A stretch of DNA of 6,465 nt from CAG-917 sp051883555 (GCA_051883555.1 JBJETY010000053.1:1-6465), one strand, 5' to 3'; counted from the first letter of the stretch, positions 1-5,354 are shown. Notes: generated by a model from the letters alone, not told the origin. Program-made: numbers and translations.

Positions 1-1188
1 CACGGCGAACCTGGACGTTTCCGTGAAAAGATTGATTATTCAAAAGGCGATTTCTCAGATAATCTCGCTCGCAGAATTATGACTGACCTTGAAGAAGATT
101 TAAAACTTAAAAAAGGCGAAGAAGTCGTTCTTCTTATCAACGGATTCGGCGGCACTCCTCTTCAGGAACTCTATATCCTCAACAACTCCGTTTCTAAAGC
201 TATCGAAGCAGACGGCATAAAAGTTCACAGAACAATCGTTGGCAACTTTATGACTTCAATCGATATGGCAGGCGCTTCAATCACCGTATTGAGAGTCGAC
301 AGCGAACTTAAAGCTCTTATCGACTACCCTGTTTCAACTCCTGCACTTACTTGGGGCGGAGCTATGGGAAGCGAAGCTCAAGCTGCCGTAGAAGCAATGC
401 AAGCAATCGCAAAGGCTCTCGGATATGCTCCTGCACAAGCAGAGGTTAAAAAATCTGCTAAAAAAGCAAAAGCTACAGAAGAAGACGACGCTAACGCAGT
501 CTACGAAGTCGAAGGAAAGCCGGTAATCAAAGAAACAATCAATACCGCAGCTTTCGTTAAAATCGTTGAAAAAATGGCTGACGTTATTATTGAAAACGAA
601 GTTCCTTTCTGCGAAGCAGACCAAATGGGCGACGGCGACTTCGGTATGTCAATTGCAAAAGGATTCAAACAATTAAAAGCCGATTGGGCAACTCGCAAAA
701 AGGGTGACATCGGACAATTCCTTGTAAGTTGTTCCGAAATCATCAAAGAATATTGCGGCGGCGCTTCAGGACCTATCTGGGGCTCGGCTTTCAAATATGC
801 CGGTAAAGCAATGGCAGGCAAGAAAGAAGTTGATCTCAAAGACGTTGCGTTCTTGTTTATGGAAGCAAACCGCGGCGTATTCGAAACAGGCAAAAAGAGC
901 TTCGGAAAAGGCGCTGATATCGGCGACAAGACTTTGGTCGACGCATTGAAACCTTGTGCATTAGCTCTTACAAAAGCAGCTGAAGAAGGTAAGAAGTTGC
1001 AAGAAGGTCTTGACCTTGGTGCAAAAGCGGCTCACGACGGTGCTGAAGCTACAAAAACTCACGTAGCTACTCTTGGTCGTGCAGGTACGGTTGGCGAACG
1101 TTCAATCGGTTTCCCTGACGCAGGCGCACACGGACTTGACGTTATCTTCAACGAACTTGCAAAATATATCAAAAATTTTAAAGGCTAA
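1..1188 (+). CDS. dhaKL: Dihydroxyacetone kinase, DhaK-DhaL fusion (5' partial)
   Basis: This kinase phosphorylates dihydroxyacetone to DHAP in the cytoplasm. The frame is open from base 1, so the gene starts outside the window; the ATG at 79 is internal. The first visible residues, HGEPG, match the DhaK motif whose histidine (E. coli His218) binds the substrate covalently. The rest of DhaK follows (GFGGTPLQELY, SIDMAG, TPALTWGG, ending near visible residue 120). A Lys/Ala/Glu-rich linker at about 140-165 leads into a full DhaL domain. There, ADQMGDGDFG (about 206-214) supplies the three Mg-ADP/ATP aspartates. GGASGPIWG (253-261), GDKTLVDAL and GRAGTVGERSIGFPDAGA are the other nucleotide-site motifs. 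The K-L fusion suggests an ATP-dependent enzyme rather than one fed by PTS DhaM, but no neighbour confirms this. The histidine common in GDxDHG is Phe here. Codons favour TTC, ATC and AAC, unlike the minus-strand genes, which suggests high expression. Confidence 0.93.
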   Translation, partial: HGEPGRFREKIDYSKGDFSDNLARRIMTDLEEDLKLKKGEEVVLLINGFGGTPLQELYILNNSVSKAIEADGIKVHRTIVGNFMTSIDMAGASITVLRVDSELKALIDYPVSTPALTWGGAMGSEAQAAVEAMQAIAKALGYAPAQAEVKKSAKKAKATEEDDANAVYEVEGKPVIKETINTAAFVKIVEKMADVIIENEVPFCEADQMGDGDFGMSIAKGFKQLKADWATRKKGDIGQFLVSCSEIIKEYCGGASGPIWGSAFKYAGKAMAGKKEVDLKDVAFLFMEANRGVFETGKKSFGKGADIGDKTLVDALKPCALALTKAAEEGKKLQEGLDLGAKAAHDGAEATKTHVATLGRAGTVGERSIGFPDAGAHGLDVIFNELAKYIKNFKG

Positions 1189-1228
1189 AATTCATAAATT
1201 GATTTTACTTTAAAATCAGTTTTGCAAC

Positions 1229-1279
1229 AATAAAATAAAAGGCTCAATTATTTGAGCCTTTTATTTTATTATTTTTTTT
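1229..1279 (+). terminator. Strong rho-independent terminator after dhaKL, probably bidirectional
   Basis: A perfect 19-bp stem (1229-1247 with 1252-1270) has the core GGCTCAA/TTGAGCC and a 4-base loop, and is followed by a run of T from 1272. The flanks of the stem are A-rich on the left and T-rich on the right. The minus-strand transcript would therefore also end its hairpin in a U-rich stretch, and the element could stop transcripts arriving from the lipoprotein side too. A second, smaller hairpin lies just before it (TGATTTTA at 1200-1207 with TAAAATCA at 1211-1218). Confidence 0.9.
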
Positions 1280-1281
1280 AT

Positions 1282-1609
1282 TGTTTATCCGTTCATAATT
1301 TATATTAGATTTGTATTATATTTTCTAATATTACATTTTCTAATATTACATTTTCTAATATTACATTTTTCTAATATTATATATTCTAAAAAAATGATGC
1401 TTTTTTAGTTTTTGTTTTAATCGAAACGACGTGCAAAGACAAAGAACAATTATTATTTCGACGCAGACCAAGAAGCAATAACTAAACATTTGATAAGATA
1501 AAACGCAAGTAAATATATGCAACTTTTTGCGATTATACAATCGTTTTAGGCTGTGATTAAATTTTACGCTTTATCGTTTTATCAAACCGTAGTAAATAAT
1601 TACAAACGG
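1282..1609. other. AT-rich intergenic region between converging units
   Basis: No convincing gene is visible here. The stretch holds the 15-bp tandem array and a weak AT hairpin (CTAAAAAA at 1386-1393 with TTTTTTAG at 1401-1408, then TTTTTG). It also holds the left arm of a 13-bp inverted repeat (GCGATTATACAAT at 1529-1541, matching 1651-1663). Short open frames on both strands (for example a 42-codon hydrophobic frame on the minus strand at 1361-1489) have no ribosome binding site and cross the repeat array, so I do not call them genes. Confidence 0.6.
1321..1381. repeat. Tandem 15-bp repeat, about 4 copies
   Basis: The unit TTTTCTAATATTACA occurs three times without change (1321-1335, 1336-1350, 1351-1365). 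A fourth copy with one extra T and a changed end follows at 1366-1381, and TATTCTAAA after it looks like a decayed fifth start. Each unit contains the palindrome TAATATTA. The array lies in noncoding DNA between two converging transcription units. A simple slippage-generated minisatellite is the easiest reading. Confidence 0.9.
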
Positions 1610-1744
1610 CTACCAATAACTTTTCAGTGCACTCAAAAGAACGGTAAGCAATTGTATAATCGCTTTTATGTCCTGACTCGAACAATTTTTTGTTATATAT
1701 TCTGCAAGCATAAAAGCCAACGCATTAATTTCTTTTCCGTTCAC
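1610..1744 (-). CDS. Possible small helical protein, 44 aa, or 3' half of a broken gene
   Basis: Reading the minus strand from a GTG at 1744 gives a 44-residue peptide ending in TAG at 1610. It contains EINALAFMLAEYI, then KNCSSQDIKAI and IQLLTVLLSALKSYW. The regular spacing of Leu, Ile and Ala suggests two amphipathic helices. In size and rhythm it resembles the small uncharacterised helical proteins common in Clostridia (DUF6774-like), but that is a loose impression. There is no clear Shine-Dalgarno sequence before the GTG. The same frame is open upstream across a single TAA at 1751-1753, so this may be the second half of a gene of about 74 codons. The opposite strand is also open here but gives an unlikely Phe/Tyr/Cys-rich product. 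Confidence 0.35.
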   Translation of the reverse strand: MNGKEINALAFMLAEYITKNCSSQDIKAIIQLLTVLLSALKSYW

Positions 1745-1750
1745 GTCACA

Positions 1751-1834
1751 TTATATGATTTTTTGCAAAATTTTGATAAACTTCAAACGCCCTTTTGCAT
1801 TGAGTTTCGCCGTGACTAAAATTCTTTTTAACAC
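1751..1834 (-). CDS. Possible 27-aa leader peptide, or 5' half of a broken small gene
   Basis: A GTG at 1834 is preceded by GAAAGGG at a suitable distance, and the frame runs 27 codons to the TAA at 1751. It includes KRILVTAKLNAKGRLKFI, a basic peptide. It begins only 18 bases after the stop of the lipoprotein gene, and the frame is open back to a TTG that overlaps that stop, so it would be co-transcribed with the lipoprotein. After the TAA the same frame continues into the 44-residue frame at 1610-1744. I cannot tell a true short peptide, a gene broken by one nonsense change, and chance apart by eye. Confidence 0.25.
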   Translation of the reverse strand: MLKRILVTAKLNAKGRLKFIKILQKII

Positions 1835-1851
1835 ACGTTTTGCCCTTTCAA

Positions 1852-2763
1852 TCAATTATCATTTAGCATATAAGATATGCAAGATTCGACGTTCAAAACA
1901 GTTAAAGACGATTCAAACGATAAATTAGCAAACTCTTCAGGGTCGGCTTGCGTTTTGCGTCTTAAATTAAACTTTCCGTCTTCATCCGATACGCACAATT
2001 CATATTCAACGTTTTCTTTATCGGTTTTTACAACAACTTTTGCTATTTTTTCACCGGTTTCAGCGTCAACGTCGAAATCGCCTATCTCAAAATCATACGT
2101 CTTTTTTAAAATCGTACCCTCACCCGCTTCGACGTAATAATCGGTTGCTTTGTTTGTCAATATATTAAAATCCATATATCTATAATCATATTTGCCGTCA
2201 TATTCGTTAACATTCCATACGCCGTGCATTAAAGACGCGTCGTCGTTTTTGATTACGGAAGGAAGAATTTCGCCGTAAACGGCTTTAACGGAATTGAGAT
2301 TTGTGCTTTCACTGATTCGGTTATATACCGTATTCTTTCTGACGATAATATCCCCGACCTTTTTCTGTTCGTATTTCAATTCCATTCCGTCGGACGTCTT
2401 ATTCACAAACAATTTATTTGAACTGCCTACTCTGCTCTTGACCCATCCTTGTTTGTCCTTAATTTCAACTTGAGTAACTTCATTGTTATTATTTTTCCAA
2501 TAAACCAGTTCAACTTCTTTTACGATTAAAGGCGTCGATGAGTCTTTATAAATAAAATAACCGCTTTCATTGCCCGTAACCACAATATAAGTTTCTAAGC
2601 CGTTAGTCGAAATAAGGTCGAGATCTTCATTGCCGGTCGTGTTTACGGATATCTCATACGTTCCCACAATGTTTTCCAAGGTTGCCGGATTACAAGCTAC
2701 AAGCACTCCTATGCCGACAGCAGCCAAGATAACTACTAAAATGATTAATACAATTTTTTTCAT
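1852..2763 (-). CDS. Predicted lipoprotein of unknown function (303 aa)
   Basis: I do not recognise the family. The N-terminus is a lipoprotein signal: MKK, a hydrophobic stretch at residues 4-22, then LVAC with Cys24 as the expected lipidation site, so the mature protein should sit on the outer face of the cytoplasmic membrane. The rest is acidic and polar, rich in alternating beta-type patterns, with no further membrane segment. Two similar openings, GTYEISV (34-40) and GVWNVNEYDG (181-190), suggest two beta-sheet or lipocalin-like modules, each starting with a Gly-x-Tyr/Trp strand. No catalytic motif is visible. The start is well supported: an excellent AAGGAGGG lies just upstream of the ATG. 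The gene stands alone between the tRNA-Leu unit and the two tiny frames at 1610-1834. Confidence 0.85.
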   Translation of the reverse strand: MKKIVLIILVVILAAVGIGVLVACNPATLENIVGTYEISVNTTGNEDLDLISTNGLETYIVVTGNESGYFIYKDSSTPLIVKEVELVYWKNNNNEVTQVEIKDKQGWVKSRVGSSNKLFVNKTSDGMELKYEQKKVGDIIVRKNTVYNRISESTNLNSVKAVYGEILPSVIKNDDASLMHGVWNVNEYDGKYDYRYMDFNILTNKATDYYVEAGEGTILKKTYDFEIGDFDVDAETGEKIAKVVVKTDKENVEYELCVSDEDGKFNLRRKTQADPEEFANLSFESSLTVLNVESCISYMLNDN

Positions 2764-2766
2764 TGT

Positions 2767-2774
2767 CCCTCCTT
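2767..2774 (-). promoter_or_regulatory. Ribosome binding site of the lipoprotein gene
   Basis: AAGGAGGG on the minus strand is followed by ACA and then the ATG at 2763. It is a near-perfect match to the anti-Shine-Dalgarno sequence, although the spacer is short, and it fixes the start so that the signal peptide begins MKK. Confidence 0.8.
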
Positions 2775-2856
2775 AGCTTACGTAAACAAAAAACAAATTC
2801 CTTTGATTTTACCTTACGTTAAAAGCTACAAAACGTATTATTAAATTATTACTATT

Positions 2857-2897
2857 TCTTTCGTATAAAAAATTAAATCTTTTGTATAAAAATTAAA
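2857..2897. repeat. Two adjacent 20-21 bp direct repeats upstream of the lipoprotein gene
   Basis: The segments 2857-2877 and 2878-2897 abut. Each has the form TCTTT(C/T)GTAT, then five or six A, then TTAAA; they differ by one base and one A. The period of 21 bp is about two helical turns, which would put both copies on the same face of the DNA, as in a tandem regulator site. The DNA is very AT-rich, so a chance local duplication is equally possible. Confidence 0.6.
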
Positions 2898-2954
2898 ACA
2901 CAAATACCTTAACGATACACGCTAACAATTGTAAATGAACGATTTTATGTATTT

Positions 2955-2983
2955 ATTTTACCATGTAGCTTTCTATTTTGCAA
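2955..2983 (-). promoter_or_regulatory. Candidate sigma-A promoter for the lipoprotein gene
   Basis: On the minus strand, TTGCAA (2978-2983) and TAAAAT (2955-2960) are separated by 17 bases, with TGG directly before the -10 box (an extended -10). Transcription would start near 2948, leaving an untranslated leader of about 185 bases that contains the 21-bp direct repeats. The -35 box overlaps a small hairpin at 2970-2989. Other AT-rich matches exist closer to the gene, so this assignment is tentative. Confidence 0.4.
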
Positions 2984-3185
2984 TAGAAAAATTTTTATAA
3001 TATCTTTGAAATAGAATCTCTTTTAATGTTCAAATTTAAATCATAACAATTTGATAAGTAGTAAAACTTGGATACAGTTAAGTTTAAGTATTGTAAAACT
3101 AATTTAGCAGAACGTTTGTTAAATAGCGAAATTTAGATAATAGTAAATTTACAAAATAATGTTTAAAAATGCTTTGTAACTTTGC

Positions 3186-3229
3186 AAAACAAAAATCCGA
3201 ACCCCTTACCGATAGGTATGGAATTCGGA
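3186..3229 (-). terminator. Rho-independent terminator of the tRNA-Leu gene
   Basis: On the minus strand TCCGAA (3224-3229) pairs with TTCGGA (3196-3201). The inner stem continues through two G-T pairs, CC/GG, one A-A mismatch and TACC/GGTA, closing on a 4-base loop. The RNA then runs into TTTTTGTTTT (3186-3195). It lies 11 bases past the encoded CCA of the tRNA. Confidence 0.88.
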
Positions 3230-3240
3230 CTTAAACTGTT

Positions 3241-3324
3241 TGGTGCGGTCAACAGGACTTGAACCTGCATGGAGTTACCACAAGATCCTTAGTCTTGCGC
3301 GTCTGCCAATTCCGCCATGACCGC
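3241..3324 (-). tRNA. tRNA-Leu (anticodon UAA)
   Basis: The 84-base gene folds as a class II tRNA. The acceptor stem is GCGGTCA (3318-3324) with TGACCGC (3245-3251), discriminator base A, and an encoded CCA at 3241-3243. The anticodon stem CAAGA/TCTTG encloses the loop CTAAGGA, giving anticodon TAA at 3289-3291, which reads UUA and, by wobble, UUG. The extra arm (TGG...CCA) is short for leucine. The T-loop is TTCAAGT, between CAGG and CCTG. It is a single-gene unit with its own promoter and terminator. Confidence 0.96.
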
Positions 3325-3337
3325 TCACAGCTTTATC

Positions 3338-3366
3338 AGTATATAAAAAATTGAAGAATTTGTCAA
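3338..3366 (-). promoter_or_regulatory. Near-consensus sigma-A promoter of tRNA-Leu
   Basis: On the minus strand, TTGACA (3361-3366, a perfect -35 box) and TATACT (3338-3343, five of six matches to the -10 consensus) are separated by exactly 17 bases. Transcription would start about 7 bases before the mature 5' end of the tRNA, which fits a short leader removed by RNase P. Confidence 0.9.
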
Positions 3367-3502
3367 TAAATTTACACTAAGTTTTTATAATTTATTGCAC
3401 ACAAAAATTTAAATTCTTTCAATCTCTTTTTTTAGTCGTTTGCCGAAATTACAATTTACTTGCGTACATGATTCCGAAAAATAAACCTACAAAAATTATA
3501 CG

Positions 3503-3552
3503 TGCAATAATTTAAAATTCGGTATTATTGCATTTTGAATTATTGCATTTTG
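3503..3552. repeat. Inverted and direct copies of TTATTGCA
   Basis: TGCAATAAT (3503-3511) faces ATTATTGCA (3524-3532) as a perfect 9-bp inverted repeat with a 12-base spacer. A second forward copy follows as part of a 15-bp period direct repeat (ATTATTGCATTTTG at 3524-3537 and 3539-3552). A fourth octamer, TTATTGCA, lies at 3392-3399. The set lies between the end of coaD and the tRNA-Leu promoter. No known regulator site is recognised. Confidence 0.75.
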
Positions 3553-3650
3553 TAGTTGCTATACATTAGATATACGTAAATCTTTTTGTTGACTAAGTCT
3601 TTATAAATTTTAAAAATTTAATAATTTACTTAACACACGAAAATTTAAAC

Positions 3651-3676
3651 AGCATTTTTTAAAAAATCATAATGCT
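3651..3676 (-). terminator. Weak candidate terminator after coaD
   Basis: On the minus strand AGCATT (3671-3676) can pair with AATGCT (3651-3656) around an AT-only centre. It begins 18 bases past the coaD stop and is followed by GTTTAAATTTT. The stem is short and the U-tract poor, so the operon may end elsewhere. Confidence 0.3.
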
Positions 3677-3694
3677 ACTTACCGTATTGCTTAC

Positions 3695-4177
3695 TTATCG
3701 GTTTGTTATATGTTTGACGATTTCAGAAACTTCATCGGAAAGAAATTCATAATCGCCGTTTTTTAGTTTGATTTTCGCTTCAGTAGAAGAAACGTTTTTA
3801 AGTCCTTCGTTTGCCGTCAAAAATATTGTGTCTACTCCGTGAGCCAAGTTGTAAGCCGCCATTTCCTGTTCATAAAGTCTGTCGGTCTCATTTCTTACGC
3901 CCCGCACAAGAATACCGCCCCCATGGTTTGCAACGTAATCGACCGCATAGCCGTCGAAATAATCGCATTCAACCTTTTCAAACTTTGCCGTCATGGCTCT
4001 CAACATATTTAGTCTGTCATCGATTGAAAATTTTGCCGTCTTTTCCGGATTTATCAAAATCACAACGTAAACTTTTTCAAACATTTTCACGGCTCGTTCA
4101 ATAATTTCGAGATGCCCGATTGTTGGCGGGTCAAAAGTTCCCGTGACATATCCGTTACATTTATAAAACTTGTTCAT
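3695..4177 (-). CDS. coaD: Phosphopantetheine adenylyltransferase (PPAT)
   Basis: This enzyme transfers AMP from ATP to 4'-phosphopantetheine, giving dephospho-CoA, the penultimate step of coenzyme A synthesis in the cytoplasm. The 160-residue length is typical. GTFDPPTIGH (13-22) is the nucleotidyltransferase signature with the (T/H)xGH element. NPEKTAKFS (43-51) supplies the substrate-site lysine. VRGVRNETDRLYEQEMA (91-107) corresponds to the usual RGLRxxxDFEYExQMA. NVSSTEAK (128-135) matches the ISSSLVKE phosphate loop. The N-terminus has about five residues more than usual before GTFDP. The ATG overlaps the rsmD stop as ATGA, with GAAAGA just before it, so translation is probably coupled to rsmD. 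The rsmD-coaD order is common in Bacillota. Confidence 0.95.
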   Translation of the reverse strand: MNKFYKCNGYVTGTFDPPTIGHLEIIERAVKMFEKVYVVILINPEKTAKFSIDDRLNMLRAMTAKFEKVECDYFDGYAVDYVANHGGGILVRGVRNETDRLYEQEMAAYNLAHGVDTIFLTANEGLKNVSSTEAKIKLKNGDYEFLSDEVSEIVKHITNR

Positions 4178-4710
4178 AATCTTTCAATAAATTCGGCAGT
4201 CGTATTCCCCATTTTTTTTGTGCGTTGGCTGTATTGCTCGTCGCAAAGCTCAAAAGCGTTTTCGGTTGCATGCTCATAAACAATCATTCCGCATTCATTC
4301 AGCAAATCAAGCTCGACAACGGTTTTTACGGCATTTTGCCCCATATCGCCTTTATAAGGCGCGTCGATAAAAACCAAGTCGTATTTTTTTTCGGTTGAAT
4401 TCAAAAACGACCTATAATCGGATTTTATAACTTTGTACGTCTTTTCGTCGATACCTTTTAAATTCTGCCTTACGTAAGAGAGCGAACCTTCGCTTACGTC
4501 AACAAAATCGACAAATTCAGCGCCTCGGCTTAACGCTTCGATTCCCAAAGCGCCGCTGCCTGCAAATAAATCAAGCACTACGCTCGACTCCGTATACGGT
4601 TGTAAAATATTGAAAATAGTTTCTTTAATTCTGTCCGTTGTAGGTCTTACGCTATCTCCGCTCGGGGCGTTAAGGCATTTACCACGGTATTTACCTGCAA
4701 TAACTCTCAT
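4174..4710 (-). CDS. rsmD: 16S rRNA (guanine966-N2)-methyltransferase
   Basis: RsmD uses S-adenosylmethionine to methylate N2 of G966 (E. coli numbering) of 16S rRNA during small-subunit assembly. The 178-residue protein is of normal length and opens with the family signature MRVIAGKYRGK, followed by RPTTDRIKETIFNIL (22-36). DLFAGSGALGIEALSRGA (47-64) is the SAM-binding motif I of the Rossmann fold. Motif IV, the catalytic four residues, reads DAPY (116-119), where the family usually has DPPY. VYEH (144-147) follows as expected. The ATG overlaps the stop of fthC as ATGA, and the gene's own stop overlaps the coaD start in the same way. Confidence 0.95.
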   Translation of the reverse strand: MRVIAGKYRGKCLNAPSGDSVRPTTDRIKETIFNILQPYTESSVVLDLFAGSGALGIEALSRGAEFVDFVDVSEGSLSYVRQNLKGIDEKTYKVIKSDYRSFLNSTEKKYDLVFIDAPYKGDMGQNAVKTVVELDLLNECGMIVYEHATENAFELCDEQYSQRTKKMGNTTAEFIERL

Positions 4711-5234
4711 TTGCTTATCACGACGTCAAGTTTCACGTCGGTACTCTCCGTTTCAATTTTATCAACCAACTGGCAATCGAAAGCTACTCCGCATTTATAC
4801 GTTTTGTTCTTTGACAAAAATCTGTCGTAATAGCCTTTCCCTCTGCCTAATCTGTTCATTTCGCTATCAAAAGCCACAAGCGGTACTACCGTAAAATCGA
4901 AACGCTTCCCGATATTACCCGTTTTAGGTTCTAAAATACCGAATTTATTATACCAAAATTCCGTATCGATATCGATTTCAATAGCTTGCATATCATCGCC
5001 GTCAATTTTCGGCACATAAACGGTTTTACCTTGTTTTATGGCTTTTTTTATAAAGTCTATTGTATACGGCTCGTTAAAATCCGACATAAAGCAAAACACC
5101 GACTTTGAAGTTTTATACGCATCAAGCGATAAAACTTCGTCAAATATAGCTTTTGATTTATCGGCTTTTTCTTCGTCGGTAAGGCAAATAATCTTGTCGA
5201 CAACCGCTTTTCTCAGTTCCGTTTTTGTACTCAT
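4707..5234 (-). CDS. fthC: 5-formyltetrahydrofolate cyclo-ligase
   Basis: This enzyme (MTHFS, E. coli YgfA, B. subtilis YqgN family) uses ATP to convert 5-formyl-THF to 5,10-methenyl-THF, returning a dead-end folate to the one-carbon pool. The 175 residues are typical of the short bacterial form. Visible landmarks are TELRKAV near the start, NEPYT (54-58), YVPK (73-76), GILEP (99-103), and VVPLVAFDSEMNRLGRGKG (116-134) running into YYDRFL, the phosphate/ATP loop. The C-terminal block TDVKLDVVIS corresponds to the family's HDxxxDxIIT, with Thr in place of His. A GGGAAG lies about 11 bases before the ATG, a little far for a Shine-Dalgarno sequence. Its stop overlaps rsmD by four bases. It lies 120 bases after alr with no clear terminator between them, so it may belong to the same transcript. 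Confidence 0.94.
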   Translation of the reverse strand: MSTKTELRKAVVDKIICLTDEEKADKSKAIFDEVLSLDAYKTSKSVFCFMSDFNEPYTIDFIKKAIKQGKTVYVPKIDGDDMQAIEIDIDTEFWYNKFGILEPKTGNIGKRFDFTVVPLVAFDSEMNRLGRGKGYYDRFLSKNKTYKCGVAFDCQLVDKIETESTDVKLDVVISK

Positions 5235-5310
5235 AATCTTAAATTCTTCCCTGTTATATTAGAATCAATCTAAAACGACTTTTAATGCTCACGTCAAATT
5301 TGTGCGCATC

Positions 5311-5337
5311 ACAATTTATAAATTGTATAATTTATAA
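5311..5337. repeat. Overlapping AT palindromes between alr and fthC
   Basis: ACAATTTATAAATTGT (5311-5326) is a perfect 16-bp palindrome. Its right half also forms the left arm of a second inverted repeat, TTATAAATT (5316-5324) with AATTTATAA (5329-5337), so the two structures exclude each other. Neither is followed by a U-tract on the minus strand, so this is not a normal terminator. It could be an operator, an mRNA processing site, or AT-rich noise. Confidence 0.55.
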
Positions 5338-5354
5338 GTAAATAAATTTATACG

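Larger units (their letters stand above)
2764..3185. other. AT-rich intergenic region upstream of the lipoprotein gene
   Basis: No gene is seen. Apart from the ribosome binding site, the direct repeats and the candidate promoter, it contains a hairpin, TTTCTATT at 2970-2977 with AATAGAAA at 2982-2989. On the + strand this is followed by TTTTT, like a weak terminator, although no + strand gene is visible upstream for it to serve. The segment 3000-3185 is low-complexity AT-rich DNA with nothing recognisable. Confidence 0.6.
3367..3694. other. AT-rich intergenic region between coaD and tRNA-Leu
   Basis: No gene is supported. The stretch holds the TTATTGCA cluster and, next to coaD, the weak hairpin at 3651-3676. 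A short minus-strand frame reading IFVGLFFGIMYASKL looks like a membrane segment, but it has stops on both sides and no start codon with a ribosome binding site. Confidence 0.6.

Noticed and set aside
79..81. ATG at 79 as the start of the kinase
   Set aside because: The frame upstream to base 1 encodes the conserved DhaK motif HGEPG, so this methionine is internal.
334..929. Minus-strand open frames of 96 and 142 codons inside dhaKL
   Set aside because: They are antisense shadows of a strongly coding gene; their low-complexity Ser/Phe/Cys content matches no family.
1361..1489. 42-codon hydrophobic minus-strand frame (starts MFSYCFLV)
   Set aside because: No Shine-Dalgarno sequence, and its 3' part runs through the 15-bp tandem array, so the reading is probably an accident of AT-rich DNA.
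1424..1501. + strand frame containing NNYYFDADQEAITKHLIR
   Set aside because: It reads like protein but has only 25 codons, a stop just before it and no start codon; too short to call a gene remnant.
1553..1819. 88-codon + strand frame opening with GTG
   Set aside because: Its product is rich in Phe, Tyr and Cys with no motif, the ribosome binding site is poor, and it lies opposite the more protein-like minus-strand frame at 1610-1834.
2970..2995. Hairpin plus TTTTT on the + strand as a terminator
   Set aside because: No + strand gene or clear + strand promoter lies upstream, and the stem is almost entirely AT; it overlaps the candidate minus-strand -35 box.
3465..3525. Minus-strand frame with IFVGLFFGIMYASKL, like a membrane segment
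   Set aside because: Only about 20 codons between two stops, no usable start codon with a ribosome binding site.
5253..5297. Promoter for fthC from TTGACG (5292-5297) and TATAAC (5253-5258)
   Set aside because: The two boxes are 33 bases apart, far from the 17 needed, and the alternative -10 boxes at proper spacing match poorly.
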